Of a stretch of DNA of 64,000 nucleotides, positions 18,612-26,914 are shown in pieces. A model generated the notes under the pieces. That model saw only the letters and a program-made list of their open reading frames with translations, was not told the DNA's origin and made no database searches. The translations under genes and the position numbers were made by a program. Source of the stretch: Leptotrichia buccalis C-1013-b (GTDB lineage: Bacteria; Fusobacteriota; Fusobacteriia; Fusobacteriales; Leptotrichiaceae); NCBI RefSeq assembly GCF_000023905.1, contig NC_013192.1, positions 620,001 through 684,000 of the forward strand, read 5' to 3'. Every line of letters begins with the position of its first letter. Position 1 is the stretch's first letter.

Positions 18612-18639
18612 TTGACATTTTTATAAAATATGCTATAAT
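18612..18639 (+). promoter_or_regulatory. Strong promoter of the small-peptide locus
   Basis: TTGACA (18612-18617), a 16-base spacer and TATAAT (18634-18639) with the extended TGC. A start at about 18646 would produce the leader whose segments pair with the peptide ribosome binding site region and with the 3' end. Confidence 0.75.
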
Positions 18640-18645
18640 AAAAGT

Positions 18646-18727
18646 GTAAAAGTCCCTAAGGGTAACTTTGTATAATATTTAAAAAAAATGTGCTATAAAT
18701 TAGACTGGAAAAATCCAGTCTTTTTTG
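18646..18727 (+). ncRNA. Short leader RNA ending at an intrinsic terminator
   Basis: From the promoter at 18612-18639 to a perfect hairpin GACTGGA-AAAA-TCCAGTC (18703-18709/18714-18720) followed by TTTTTT, about 80 nt. It contains TCCCTAAGGG (18653-18662), complementary to 18879-18888, and CTTTGTATAATATTT (18666-18680), perfectly complementary to 18764-18778, which runs into the AAAGGAGG of the 20-codon peptide. It can thus be an attenuated leader of the peptide mRNA, or a separate RNA repressing it. A larger stem TGTGCTA (18690-18696)/TAGCACA (18750-18756) encloses the terminator. Confidence 0.5.
18703..18727 (+). terminator. Intrinsic terminator/attenuator in the peptide leader
   Basis: Perfect 7-bp stem with AAAA loop and six T residues, placed between the promoter and the small peptide gene. 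Confidence 0.8.
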
Positions 18728-18789
18728 TTATAATATTTTAGGTGAGTTTTAGCACAACTTACAAAATATTATACAAAGGAGGTAGTGAG

Positions 18790-18852
18790 ATGGTAGATTT
18801 CATTGCGATATTTATTCTTTTTGTAATTATTTATTACAGCTTGAATAGATAG
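18790..18852 (+). CDS. 20-residue hydrophobic peptide, type I toxin-like
   Basis: ATG 18790 to TAG 18852 encodes a peptide starting MVDFIAIFILF and ending YYSLNR: one short membrane-spanning segment of Ile/Phe/Val with a polar, Arg-ending tail, the plan of type I toxins and other small membrane peptides. The ribosome binding site AAAGGAGG is near perfect, 7 bases from the ATG. A strong promoter, a terminator in the leader, a 15-bp helix reaching into the ribosome binding site, and a 10-bp 5'-3' helix surround it. I infer a tightly controlled membrane-active peptide; it could alternatively be a leader peptide for typA, which begins 90 bases downstream. I do not recognise a named family. Confidence 0.55.
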   Translation: MVDFIAIFILFVIIYYSLNR

Positions 18853-18942
18853 AGCATGAATTTCATCTCTACTTCTCGCCCTTAGGGAGACATTTTAAAA
18901 TTTAAGGAGGAAATATTAACAATAAATTTGTTAAAACAAAAA

Positions 18943-20754
18943 ATGAACAAAATTAAAAACATTGCAATTATTGCACACGTAGATCATGGGAAAACAACTC
19001 TTGTCGATGCTTTATTAAAGCAGGCAGGAACATTTGGGGAACATGAAAAAGTAGATGAAAGAATAATGGATAGTAATGATTTAGAAAGAGAAAGAGGAAT
19101 TACAATTTTTTCTAAAAATGCTTCATTTCATTATAATGGTTATAAAATAAATATTGTAGACACTCCGGGCCATGCGGATTTTGGTGGGGAAGTGCAGAGA
19201 ATCTTGAAAATGGTGGATTCGGTTTTACTTCTGGTAGACGCATTTGAGGGTGTTATGCCGCAAACTAAATATGTATTGAAACAGGCACTGGAGCATGGGC
19301 TTCGTCCAATTGTGGTAGTTAATAAGATTGACAGGCCAAATTCAGATCCTGATGCAGTTGTGGATTCTGTTTTTGATTTATTTGTGGATTTAGGGGCAAA
19401 TGATATTCAGCTTGATTTTCCAGTAGTTTATGCGTCTGCAAAAAATGGATTTGCTAAACTGGAACTGGAAGATGAAGATAAGGATATGAAACCGCTTTAT
19501 GATAAAATTATGGAGCATGTAGAAGATCCTGAAGGAGATGTGAATGAGCCGCTTCAAATGCTTGTTACAAATACTGAATATGACGAATATGTAGGAAAAT
19601 TAGGAACTGGAAGAATTTATAACGGGAAAATCGAAAAAAATCAGGAAATTACATTGATTAAGAGAAATGGTGACTTGGTAAATGGTAAAATTACTAGAAT
19701 TTATGGATATGATGGACTGAAAAAAGTTGAAATGGAAGTAGCGTTTGCTGGAGACATTGTAACAGTTGCGGGAATTGAACAAATTGATATAGGAGAAACT
19801 GTGGCAAGTAAAGAAAATCCTAAGCCATTACCATTAATTGATATTGATGAGCCAACCCTTGCGATGACTTTTATGGTAAATGATTCGCCATTTGCAGGGC
19901 AAGATGGAAAATTTGTAACTTCGAGAAATATTTTGGAAAGATTGCAAAAGGAAGTAAATCATAACGTGAGCATGAGGCTTGAAATGACAGATTCGCCAGA
20001 TGCATTTATTGTAAAGGGAAGAGGAGAGCTTCAATTATCTATTTTGCTTGAAAATATGAGAAGAGAAGGCTACGAAGTAGCAGTTTCAAAACCTGAAGTT
20101 ATTTTTAAAGAAGAAAATGGACAGAAACTAGAGCCAATCGAACTTGCAATTATCGATGTTGCTGATGAGTTTGTAGGAGTTGTAATTGAAAAATTAGGGC
20201 TTAGAAAAGGTGAGATGGTAAACATGAATCAAGGAAGCGACGGCTATACAAGACTTGAATTTAAAGTGCCATCACGTGGATTAATCGGATTTAGAAATGA
20301 ATTCTTGACGGAAACAAGAGGAACAGGAATTATAAACCACTCATTCTTTGAATACGGACCTTTCAAGGGAGAAGTTACAGGACGAAGAAGAGGAGTTTTA
20401 ATCGCAATGGAGCCTGGAACAAGTCTAGGTTACTCATTAAATAACTTACAGCCACGTGGAATCCTATTTATAGGACCAGGAGTAGAAGTTTACGAGGGAA
20501 TGATAGTTGGAGAGCATTCAAGAGAAAACGACTTAGTTGTAAATGTATGTAAAGGTAAAAAACTTACAAATATGAGGGCCGCTGGAAGTGATGATGCTGT
20601 AAAATTAGCACCTCCAAAGGAATTTACACTGGAATTGGCACTTGAATATATTGAAAATGATGAATTAGTGGAAATTACGCCTAACTTTATCAGACTTAGA
20701 AAAAAATATTTGAATGCTAATGATAGAAAGAAATTTGAAAATTCTAAAAATTAA
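18943..20754 (+). CDS. typA: Translational GTPase TypA/BipA
   Basis: A 603-residue ribosome-binding GTPase. G1 AHVDHGKTT, switch II DTPGHADFGGEVQR and NKIDRP are intact near the N-terminus, followed by the EF-G-like domains and the TypA-specific C-terminal domain (RGTGIINHSFFEYGPFKGEV, then NVCKGKKLTNMRAAG). It assists 50S assembly and stress or cold adaptation. ATG 18943 matches the family start; an in-frame TTG at 18928 is closer to the AAGGAGG at 18904-18910 (17 bases) and adds five residues, so the start is uncertain. It lies just past the small-peptide locus and could share its transcript. Confidence 0.95.
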   Translation: MNKIKNIAIIAHVDHGKTTLVDALLKQAGTFGEHEKVDERIMDSNDLERERGITIFSKNASFHYNGYKINIVDTPGHADFGGEVQRILKMVDSVLLLVDAFEGVMPQTKYVLKQALEHGLRPIVVVNKIDRPNSDPDAVVDSVFDLFVDLGANDIQLDFPVVYASAKNGFAKLELEDEDKDMKPLYDKIMEHVEDPEGDVNEPLQMLVTNTEYDEYVGKLGTGRIYNGKIEKNQEITLIKRNGDLVNGKITRIYGYDGLKKVEMEVAFAGDIVTVAGIEQIDIGETVASKENPKPLPLIDIDEPTLAMTFMVNDSPFAGQDGKFVTSRNILERLQKEVNHNVSMRLEMTDSPDAFIVKGRGELQLSILLENMRREGYEVAVSKPEVIFKEENGQKLEPIELAIIDVADEFVGVVIEKLGLRKGEMVNMNQGSDGYTRLEFKVPSRGLIGFRNEFLTETRGTGIINHSFFEYGPFKGEVTGRRRGVLIAMEPGTSLGYSLNNLQPRGILFIGPGVEVYEGMIVGEHSRENDLVVNVCKGKKLTNMRAAGSDDAVKLAPPKEFTLELALEYIENDELVEITPNFIRLRKKYLNANDRKKFENSKN

Positions 20755-20791
20755 ATATTAATATAAATAAATTAATAGTGATGTGATTTTT

Positions 20792-21217
20792 ATGGATAAT
20801 ATAAAACTGGAAGAAAAGTTAAAAGCTGAGTTATCAGAAGAAAAAATAAAATTTATTGAAAAATATAGCTTGGAAATAAATTCTAAAAGGCAATGGATAA
20901 CTAGAAGAAATAATACACCTGAACGATTGTATTTTTCACATAAATTTATTTTAAGAAATAATATCTTAGAAATAGTTTTTAGAAAATATCAGCTTTGTTT
21001 TGCAAAATTAAAATATTTTAGAGCGAATATTGAAAAATATGATTTTTATAAATATACTCCCAAAGAAGGTTTTATAAAGACACAATTGTGGGATGTAGAA
21101 TTTTTTTATCATAAAAAATCAGAAAAAATAATAGATTTAAGATATTTGCAGCAAATAAGAAAAGTGGAAGATTTTTTGGAACTTATCGAATGGCTTGATA
21201 GTTTTGAAAAAGAATAA
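20792..21217 (+). CDS. Conserved small hypothetical protein
   Basis: 141 residues, Lys/Glu/aromatic-rich, soluble, no signal peptide or recognised motif; it begins with a helical MDNIKLEEKLKAELSEEKIKF and has a Trp-containing C-terminal helix. I choose ATG 20792 rather than GTG 20783 because TGTGAT four bases before the ATG acts as a Shine-Dalgarno site shifted toward the 16S end, the same arrangement as in the phosphatase gene. It lies 37 bases after typA and faces the lipoprotein gene across a two-way terminator. Function unknown. Confidence 0.65.
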   Translation: MDNIKLEEKLKAELSEEKIKFIEKYSLEINSKRQWITRRNNTPERLYFSHKFILRNNILEIVFRKYQLCFAKLKYFRANIEKYDFYKYTPKEGFIKTQLWDVEFFYHKKSEKIIDLRYLQQIRKVEDFLELIEWLDSFEKE

Positions 21218-21257
21218 AAATAAATTATTTAAAACTTTATTTTAAATTATAAAAAAA

Positions 21258-21317
21258 TTGCTATAAAAATAAAATTCAAGTTATCTTTTATATTTGAAAT
21301 CTTAAATTTTATAGCAA
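21258..21317. terminator. Two-way terminator between convergent genes
   Basis: Perfect 11-bp arms TTGCTATAAAA (21258-21268) and TTTTATAGCAA (21307-21317), with A residues to the left and T-rich sequence to the right, so it can act for both strands. The 38-base loop is long for a terminator. Confidence 0.55.
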
Positions 21318-21359
21318 ATCTTTTCTTAATTTTTCTTCCCACTTTTTTTTACATAAATA

Positions 21360-21884
21360 TTACATTTGTATACCTAATGTTACTACTTTTTGAAATTTAG
21401 CATTCTTTTCAGAGTTTAATTCCCAAGTATTACCTTTTTTCGTATAGATTACATCAAATGTTTCCTCATTGTATTTCAAATCAGGGCTGTTCAATTTTTG
21501 TGAAATTACTTCTGATAACATTTTTTTACTTTCTTCTTCTAATTCTTTTCCAGATTTTCCCATCAAGTTTTTGGCATTTTGCATAGATTTTTTTTGCACT
21601 TTCTGCATTACTCCTGTTAAGACAGGAGATTTCATTGTAACATTTAAAATGGATTCATTGTCATTTACAGTAACTTTATTTATTTTATATGTTATTTTTT
21701 TGTATGCGTCAGAAAAAATTTTCAGTGCTTCTGCTGTTTCACTGTCGTTTCCTGCCAATATTGAAGTATCTCCTCTCTGTAATACATTCATTGAATTTTC
21801 AAAATCTTTTTGAGTAATGTGTTTTCCACCACAGCTTACAATTGTCAAAAAAATTAAAATTAATACTGATAATATTTTTTTCAT
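21360..21884 (-). CDS. Putative lipoprotein, DUF4878/NTF2-like plan
   Basis: 174 residues from the minus-strand ATG at 21884, selected because GAAGGAG lies 9 bases ahead and because the upstream in-frame ATG at 21902 has none. The signal peptide MKKILSVLILIFLTIVSC gives a lipidated Cys at about 18. The mature part has an N-terminal helix, strands including KINKVTVNDNESILNVTMK, a Lys-rich helix and a closing NTWELN strand, as in small NTF2-like lipoproteins; it resembles in plan the secreted protein at 4241-4816. Likely inner face of the outer membrane or periplasmic side of the inner membrane. Function unknown. Confidence 0.7.
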   Translation of the reverse strand: MKKILSVLILIFLTIVSCGGKHITQKDFENSMNVLQRGDTSILAGNDSETAEALKIFSDAYKKITYKINKVTVNDNESILNVTMKSPVLTGVMQKVQKKSMQNAKNLMGKSGKELEEESKKMLSEVISQKLNSPDLKYNEETFDVIYTKKGNTWELNSEKNAKFQKVVTLGIQM

Positions 21885-22046
21885 AAAAACCATCTCCTTC
21901 AAATTTTTTTTAATGTTTTAGTAATACCCTCCAATTATATGATACCTTGAAAAATATAAAAAACTTATCATAAATTGTAAAAACTTAATTTTTATAAAAA
22001 ATTTTTTATTATTAACTTAAAAATAAAAAAACATGCTAATTTTATG

Positions 22047-22055
22047 TGGTATAAT
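22047..22055 (+). promoter_or_regulatory. Extended -10 promoter of the AraC-type regulator
   Basis: TGGTATAAT is an extended -10 element 85 bases ahead of the AraC-type gene; no clear -35. Just after it GGAG (22060-22063) and ATG 22072 open an 11-codon frame (MLIKILSVYYC, stop at 22107), a possible but unproven leader peptide. Confidence 0.45.
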
Positions 22056-22139
22056 AATAGGAGAATAAAATATGTTAATTAAAATTTTAAGCGTATATTA
22101 TTGTTAAAATAAAAAATTTAAAAGAAATGAGCTGATAAA

Positions 22140-22958
22140 ATGAAAATAGAAGAGATTGCCGAGTATATGAGGAAGAATATTGAAAAAAATTGTACTGTTG
22201 AAGGTATAGCAAAAGAATTTGGGTACAGTAAATTTGAATTTAGTAAAAAATTTAAGAGAAAAACAGGATTTTCGGCAAGTCGTTTTCTTTCATTTCTAAA
22301 AATTGAAAAAGCTTTGGATATAATAATTAACGAGAATGAGGATATTATCACTTCTCAAATAAGGACAGGTTACAATAGTTCAGGTACTTTTTCAAATATT
22401 TTTAAAAAATATACTGGAATTTCACCATCAAATTATAAAAAAACTATAAAAGAATTTTATAAAATTATAAGAGAATATGTAAATTCAAGTGGAATAGAAG
22501 AAATTTCTTATGGTCGAGGTTTAAAAATAAATGGAAATAATACTAGAAATTTTTTGTGCGTAAATTTAGTTTATCCAGAAAATTATGAAAGTGAAATTAC
22601 ATTTTTAGGACTTTTTAAAAATTGTATTCCTGATGATTTGCCTGATTTTGGAAAAGTTTTAATTTCGGATAAAACAAAAAGTAGGTGTATTTTTGAAAAT
22701 ATTCCTGAGAGAAAATATTGGCTTATGGGCTGTTCGATAAAAAAAGGAAGTGATCTGAAAGAATTTTTTTATCTCAAAGATTCTATACGGGCAAAAGAAA
22801 ATAAAGCCATTGTTTTACCAACGGATAATGAATACACATTAAAGTTTAGAAAACCAGTGTCTTCTGATTTTCCAGTTCTAATAAATATTCCAAAACTTGT
22901 AAAAGAAGTAACTGAAATTAATACAGATTCAATTTTATCAGTTTCGGATAATGAATAA
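22140..22958 (+). CDS. AraC-family transcriptional regulator
   Basis: 272 residues with the double helix-turn-helix DNA-binding domain at the N-terminus (about 1-105): TVEGIAKEFGYSKFEFSKKFK is the first recognition unit and SQIRTGYNSSGTFSNIFKKYTGISPSNYKK is the typical second one. The remaining 165 residues resemble, weakly, the effector-binding (GyrI-like) domain found after AraC domains in SoxS/Rob-type regulators. The ligand and targets are not evident; the neighbours are an unrelated lipoprotein and the TrpX-like gene, both on the other strand. The ribosome binding site is weak (GAGCTGAT). Confidence 0.85.
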   Translation: MKIEEIAEYMRKNIEKNCTVEGIAKEFGYSKFEFSKKFKRKTGFSASRFLSFLKIEKALDIIINENEDIITSQIRTGYNSSGTFSNIFKKYTGISPSNYKKTIKEFYKIIREYVNSSGIEEISYGRGLKINGNNTRNFLCVNLVYPENYESEITFLGLFKNCIPDDLPDFGKVLISDKTKSRCIFENIPERKYWLMGCSIKKGSDLKEFFYLKDSIRAKENKAIVLPTDNEYTLKFRKPVSSDFPVLINIPKLVKEVTEINTDSILSVSDNE

Positions 22959-23052
22959 TTTTTAGTAGTTCTATTTTTTATGGATTCGAGTACATTTAGA
23001 ATTTAATAAATTAAATATTCTGAAACAAAAGATCTCGTCACTTGTAAAAATA

Positions 23053-23096
23053 AAAAACTGAAGCCTCATAAATTTTTGAAGCTACAGTTTTTTTCT
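23053..23096. terminator. Two-way terminator
   Basis: Imperfect hairpin with arms AAACTG...AGC...TCA and TGA...GCT...CAGTTT, followed by T residues on the right and preceded by A residues on the left; it separates the convergent AraC-type and TrpX-like genes. Confidence 0.65.
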
Positions 23097-23118
23097 TTAA
23101 ATTTATAAAATTTATTAA

Positions 23119-24117
23119 TTATTTTTTAGTTTCTACCATTTTAGCCTGTTTTAAGATGCTATCTGGTATTTTTATTCCCAATAATTCCATATTTTGCTTG
23201 TTAATTTCAATTTGCAGGTTTTTAACTGTTTCTATTGGAATTTCACTTGGTTTTTTACCTTTTAGTAAAATTTCTGCTGCGATTTCTCCAGAACGATAAC
23301 CGATATTGTAATCTGTAGTTCCTTGTGAAATTAGCCCTCCTGCATTTGAGTAAACGTCATTTGTGGCTAAAACAGGGATTTTTGATTTATTAAATACATC
23401 TAGCAATGCTGCGAAGTATGATGCCACTGTATTGTCTTGAATAGCGTAATAAATATCAATATCTTTTGCTATCAAGTTTGCTGCTGCAACCATTTCCGTT
23501 CCGTTTGTAACAGCTTTTTCAACTACTGTAAATCCATATTGTCCTGCGAGTTTTTTCAAATTATTTACTTCAGAAACTGAATTTTGTTCAGATGAATTAT
23601 AAATTATTCCTATTTTTTTAGCTTCTGGTAATAATTCTCTCATTAATTTCAAGTTTTCATTTACTGGTGCCGCTCCGCTTGTCCCTGTAACATTGGGAAT
23701 TCCCTCAAGTCCTGCACTTTTTGGATCCGTAACTGATGCAAATACAACAGGTGTATTCCCCGTAACCTGATTTTTAGCCGCCTGTGCTGTCGGTGTCGTA
23801 ACCGCAAATACCAAATCTTTCTTATCTGCTTCAAACTGCTGCATAATCAATGTTTGATTACTCATGTCATTATTTGCAATTTTATCATCATAATCAGCCT
23901 TTATCCCAGCCTTTGCCAAAGCATCCTTAAAACCTTGTTTTGCTGCATTTAATGCTGGATGATCCACAATTTGTGACAATCCAATTTTATAAATCTTTTC
24001 ACTAACTTGAGAATCTTTTTTTCCGTCTTGAGAATTATTACTTTTTTTATTTCCACAAGACAAAAGCATTCCTCCTAACATACCAAATAACAGTACACCT
24101 CTCATAATTTTTTTCAT
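23119..24117 (-). CDS. ABC transporter substrate-binding lipoprotein (TrpX/PF04392-like)
   Basis: 332 residues with a lipoprotein signal (MKKIMRGVLLFGMLGGMLLSC, Cys21). The mature part shows the two-lobe layout of the PF04392 family, which includes TrpX: YKIGLSQIVDHPALNAAKQGF at the start, VFASVTDPKSAGL, and IPVLATNDVYSNAGGLISQGTTDYNIGYRSGEIAAEILLKG. Such proteins feed a membrane permease and ATPase, often for tryptophan or related aromatic compounds in Gram-positive and fusobacterial genomes. No permease or ATPase gene adjoins it here, so it is an orphan that must use components elsewhere. AGGAGG lies ahead of the ATG. Substrate not proved. Confidence 0.82.
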   Translation of the reverse strand: MKKIMRGVLLFGMLGGMLLSCGNKKSNNSQDGKKDSQVSEKIYKIGLSQIVDHPALNAAKQGFKDALAKAGIKADYDDKIANNDMSNQTLIMQQFEADKKDLVFAVTTPTAQAAKNQVTGNTPVVFASVTDPKSAGLEGIPNVTGTSGAAPVNENLKLMRELLPEAKKIGIIYNSSEQNSVSEVNNLKKLAGQYGFTVVEKAVTNGTEMVAAANLIAKDIDIYYAIQDNTVASYFAALLDVFNKSKIPVLATNDVYSNAGGLISQGTTDYNIGYRSGEIAAEILLKGKKPSEIPIETVKNLQIEINKQNMELLGIKIPDSILKQAKMVETKK

Positions 24118-24535
24118 CTGTTTTCCTCCTAAAATAAATAATTTTGAATTTTTATAGTAAAATTTTTAAAGACAAATTTCAAGCTATGTCACTAATATAA
24201 AATTGATAAAGATTAAACGCATATAGAGTTTAGTTCCAACTTTGAGTTTGATTTTAAACTGATTTTACTATGTCAGTATTTTACCATATTTTTGTAAAAT
24301 TTTCAGTAATATTTTGAAATAAAATTAAAAAATTGAGTTATAGTTATTATAAAATTTTTTTTATTAAATTATTAAATGATTTATAAAATTGAAAAATTTG
24401 CATTAAAAAAAAGTTTAGTAAAAATTTTTATAATTTTACTAAAAAAACTAAAAAATTATATCATAAAACAAATCAAACATTAAGAAAAGTATAGTATAAG
24501 AAAGTAAATTTTAAGTTTTCAAAGAGAGGAAAAAA
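24118..24535. promoter_or_regulatory. Divergent control region (TrpX-like gene / LacI-type gene)
   Basis: 418 bases without a gene. For the minus strand, CTGAAA, 17 bases and TAAAAT with an extended TGG (about 24280-24310) form a plausible promoter. For the plus strand, an inverted repeat TTTAGTAAAA/TTTTACTAAA (24414-24423, 24434-24443) resembles two copies of the lac operator candidate at 25732, suggesting autoregulation. The stretch 24240-24271 matches a segment near the right end of the window (63823-63854) at 24 of 32 positions. Confidence 0.45.
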
Positions 24536-25537
24536 ATGTCTACAATTAGAGATGTTGCAAAGCATGCGGGAGTTTCTATTGCTACTGTTTCCAGAATTTT
24601 AAATAATGATGAATATTTTGGTGTAACGCGGGAAACAAAACAGAAAGTATTGGAAGCGGTTAAGAAGTTAAACTACAAGAAAAAAAATACAAAAAGAAAA
24701 AATGCACAGTCAAATGTTTCAATTATAAAGTCATTTGATGAAAAGATAGAAAGCGAAGATCCATATTTTGTGTCATTACGGCTGGATTTGGAATATGCAT
24801 TGAAAAAAAAGGGGATAAAAAGCAAGGTTTTTGAGTTGCAGATGTTTGAAAAAGATGAGGAAATTTTAATGAATTTTATTGTTTGCAATGCAATTATTGT
24901 GATTGGAGAAACAAAAAGAAGCCAGTTGGATTTTTTAAAGTCATTGAATGATAATATTATTTGTGTGGATGCTTATAATTTTGATAATTCCATTGATTAT
25001 ATAAAATTTGATATGAAACATTCAGTAAAAATTGTAATCGATTATTTACTGAAATTAGGACATAAAAAAATTGGATTGTTAGTGGGAAGAAATCAGATTG
25101 TTAGAAATCTTGTAGATTTTCGGGAGAAGTATTTTATTGAAATTATGAAGGAACTTGAATTGTATGATGAAAGATTTGTAAAAGTAGATGAATTTTCGCC
25201 TGAATCAGGATATGAAATGATGAAGGAAATACTAAAACTGGAAGATAGGCCAACTGCGATATTTTGTGCAAATGATTCGATTGCAATGGGTGCTTATAAA
25301 GCAATAAGAGAGCATAATTTAAAAATATTTGACGATATTTCAATTATCGGATTTAATGATTTAAAAATTTCTCAATATATGATACCTCCTTTAACAACAC
25401 TTAGAATAGATACTAAAATTATTGCACAAGAAACAATAAATGTACTTATGGAACTGTTAGAACATAACAGAAGTTACAGGAAAAAAGTTTATTTGCCTGT
25501 GGAATTAATCGAAAGAGAAAGCTGTGGAAGCATTTGA
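24536..25537 (+). CDS. LacI/GalR-family repressor, probable lac operon regulator
   Basis: 333 residues. The N-terminal helix-turn-helix and hinge (TIRDVAKHAGVSIATVSRILN, then VTRETKQKVLEAVKKLNY) are unmistakable; the rest is the periplasmic-binding-protein-like effector domain with IFCANDSIAMGAYKAIREH and DISIIGFNDLKISQYMIPPLTTLRI. It lies 340 bases upstream of lacA on the same strand, and both promoters contain copies of a GTTTACTAAAC-like operator, so I infer it represses lacABCDFEG and itself, with a phosphorylated sugar such as tagatose-6-P as candidate inducer. In streptococci and staphylococci the tagatose lac operon is instead governed by a DeoR-type LacR, so the regulator has been exchanged. 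Confidence 0.88.
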   Translation: MSTIRDVAKHAGVSIATVSRILNNDEYFGVTRETKQKVLEAVKKLNYKKKNTKRKNAQSNVSIIKSFDEKIESEDPYFVSLRLDLEYALKKKGIKSKVFELQMFEKDEEILMNFIVCNAIIVIGETKRSQLDFLKSLNDNIICVDAYNFDNSIDYIKFDMKHSVKIVIDYLLKLGHKKIGLLVGRNQIVRNLVDFREKYFIEIMKELELYDERFVKVDEFSPESGYEMMKEILKLEDRPTAIFCANDSIAMGAYKAIREHNLKIFDDISIIGFNDLKISQYMIPPLTTLRIDTKIIAQETINVLMELLEHNRSYRKKVYLPVELIERESCGSI

Positions 25538-25566
25538 TGGGGACAAAAAGCGTCCTCATTTTTTAA
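25536..25566 (+). terminator. Terminator of the LacI-type gene
   Basis: Arms ATGGGGAC (25537-25544) and GTCCTCAT (25552-25559), 8 bp with one G-U, followed by TTTTTT; it overlaps the stop codon. Confidence 0.75.
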
Positions 25567-25731
25567 TTCATAAATTAATTTAAATAATTTTGGAGTTTGA
25601 AAAAAATAGTTATATCTTTATATTTTATTTAAAAAATACAATAAAAAATATTAAATTTTAAGTCAAAAAAAATATCTTTATTTACTTAAAATAATTTTTT
25701 TAATAAATATAAAATCAAGACAAAAAAAGTT

Positions 25732-25744
25732 TGTTTACTAAACA
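25732..25744. promoter_or_regulatory. Candidate lac operator TGTTTACTAAACA
   Basis: A perfect 13-base inverted repeat around a central C, of the size bound by LacI-family dimers. Similar sites (GTTTAGTAAAA, TTTTACTAAAA) occur in front of the repressor gene. It lies about 44 bases upstream of the presumed -35 of the lac operon. Confidence 0.5.
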
Positions 25745-25787
25745 GTGGTTATTTTTAGCCAGTTTGATGTATTGTAATTTCAGTATT

Positions 25788-25816
25788 TTGAGGGTATATT
25801 TCAATTGTGAGATAAA
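25788..25816 (+). promoter_or_regulatory. Candidate lac operon promoter
   Basis: TTGAGG (25788-25793), 17 bases, GATAAA (25811-25816) with extended TGA. A perfect palindrome ACTACGTAGT (25841-25850) lies between it and the lacA start and could be a further operator. Confidence 0.4.
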
Positions 25817-25879
25817 TAATATATTATTTGAAAATTTGTAACTACGTAGTAAAACGAATTAAAAAATGGAGGAAAAATA

Positions 25880-26302
25880 ATGAAAATTATATTAGGTTCT
25901 GATGTGGATGGTAATGAATTAAAAGATTATATTAAAAATTATTTGCTGGAAAATGGATATGATGTAATTGATAAATCAGAAAATAAGGATTTTGTTGAAA
26001 CAACGTATTCTGTCGCTCAAACTGTGTTAGCTGATGATGACAGTCTGGGGATAGTGTTTGATGCGTATGGTGCGGGAAGTTTTATGGTCGCTACGAAAAT
26101 AAAAGGAATGATTGCGGCGGAAGTTTCGGATGAAAGATCAGCATATATGACTAGAAGACATAATAATTCTAGAATTATTACAATAGGTTCTGAAATTGTT
26201 GGAAAAGGACTTGCTAAAAATATCGTAAAAGATTTTTTAAGCGCTCCTTATGACGGTGGAAGACATCAAATTAGAGTGGATATGTTAAATAAGATGTGTT
26301 AG
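25880..26302 (+). CDS. lacA: Galactose-6-phosphate isomerase subunit LacA
   Basis: 140 residues of the RpiB/LacA/LacB sugar-phosphate isomerase family. The block [24 protein letters not shown], the HNNSR segment and the ending [15 protein letters not shown] match LacA almost word for word as I know it from staphylococci and lactococci. LacA pairs with LacB to convert galactose-6-phosphate to tagatose-6-phosphate in the cytoplasm. It is first in lacABCDFEG; GGAGG lies 7 bases ahead of the ATG. Confidence 0.95.
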   Translation: MKIILGSDVDGNELKDYIKNYLLENGYDVIDKSENKDFVETTYSVAQTVLADDDSLGIVFDAYGAGSFMVATKIKGMIAAEVSDERSAYMTRRHNNSRIITIGSEIVGKGLAKNIVKDFLSAPYDGGRHQIRVDMLNKMC

Positions 26303-26351
26303 TTTATTTAGTTTAAAAATAATAAAAAAATGATGAAGGATGGGAAAAAAT

Positions 26352-26867
26352 ATGAAAATTGCAATTGGATGTGATCACATAGTAACCGATGTGAAAATGG
26401 CATTATCGGATTTTTTGAAATCAAAAGGTTATGAAGTTTTAGATTGTGGAACTTATGATTTTACAAGAACACATTATCCAATTTATGGTAGAAGAGTTGG
26501 AGAAGCTGTAGTAACTGGAAAAGCTGACTTGGGTGTTTGTATTTGTGGAACAGGAGTTGGAATTAATAATAGTGTAAATAAAGTTCCAGGAATCCGTTCA
26601 GCTCTAGTAAGAGATATGACTTCAGCACTTTATGCAAAAGAACATTTGAATGCAAATGTAATTGGATTTGGTGGTGCAATAACTGGAAAATTATTACTAT
26701 TTGATATTGTGGAAGCCTTTATAAAAGCAAAATACAAAAAAACTGAAGAAAGTGAAAAATTAATTGAAAAAATTAAAGCGGTGGAAACTGTGAATCCTGA
26801 ACAAAAAAATGAAGATTTCTTTGATGAATTTTTGGAAAAATGGGACAGAGGGGAATATAAAGACTAG
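26352..26867 (+). CDS. lacB: Galactose-6-phosphate isomerase subunit LacB
   Basis: 171 residues, RpiB family. The start [13 protein letters not shown] and the blocks [44 protein letters not shown] and the ending EKWDRGEY are those of LacB; the Cys in CGTGVG is the family's catalytic-loop Cys. I take ATG 26352 because it aligns with known LacB starts; ATG 26340 would add four residues. It acts with LacA. It lies 49 bases after lacA in the same operon. Confidence 0.95.
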   Translation: MKIAIGCDHIVTDVKMALSDFLKSKGYEVLDCGTYDFTRTHYPIYGRRVGEAVVTGKADLGVCICGTGVGINNSVNKVPGIRSALVRDMTSALYAKEHLNANVIGFGGAITGKLLLFDIVEAFIKAKYKKTEESEKLIEKIKAVETVNPEQKNEDFFDEFLEKWDRGEYKD

Positions 26868-26914
26868 AAAAATTTAAAATTTATTTTCAAAATTTTTTGA
26901 TTGTATAATGAAGT

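Noticed and set aside
24118-24300. T-box leader for the TrpX-like gene
   Set aside because: No GGTGGxACCGCG-like box or antiterminator/terminator pair was found.
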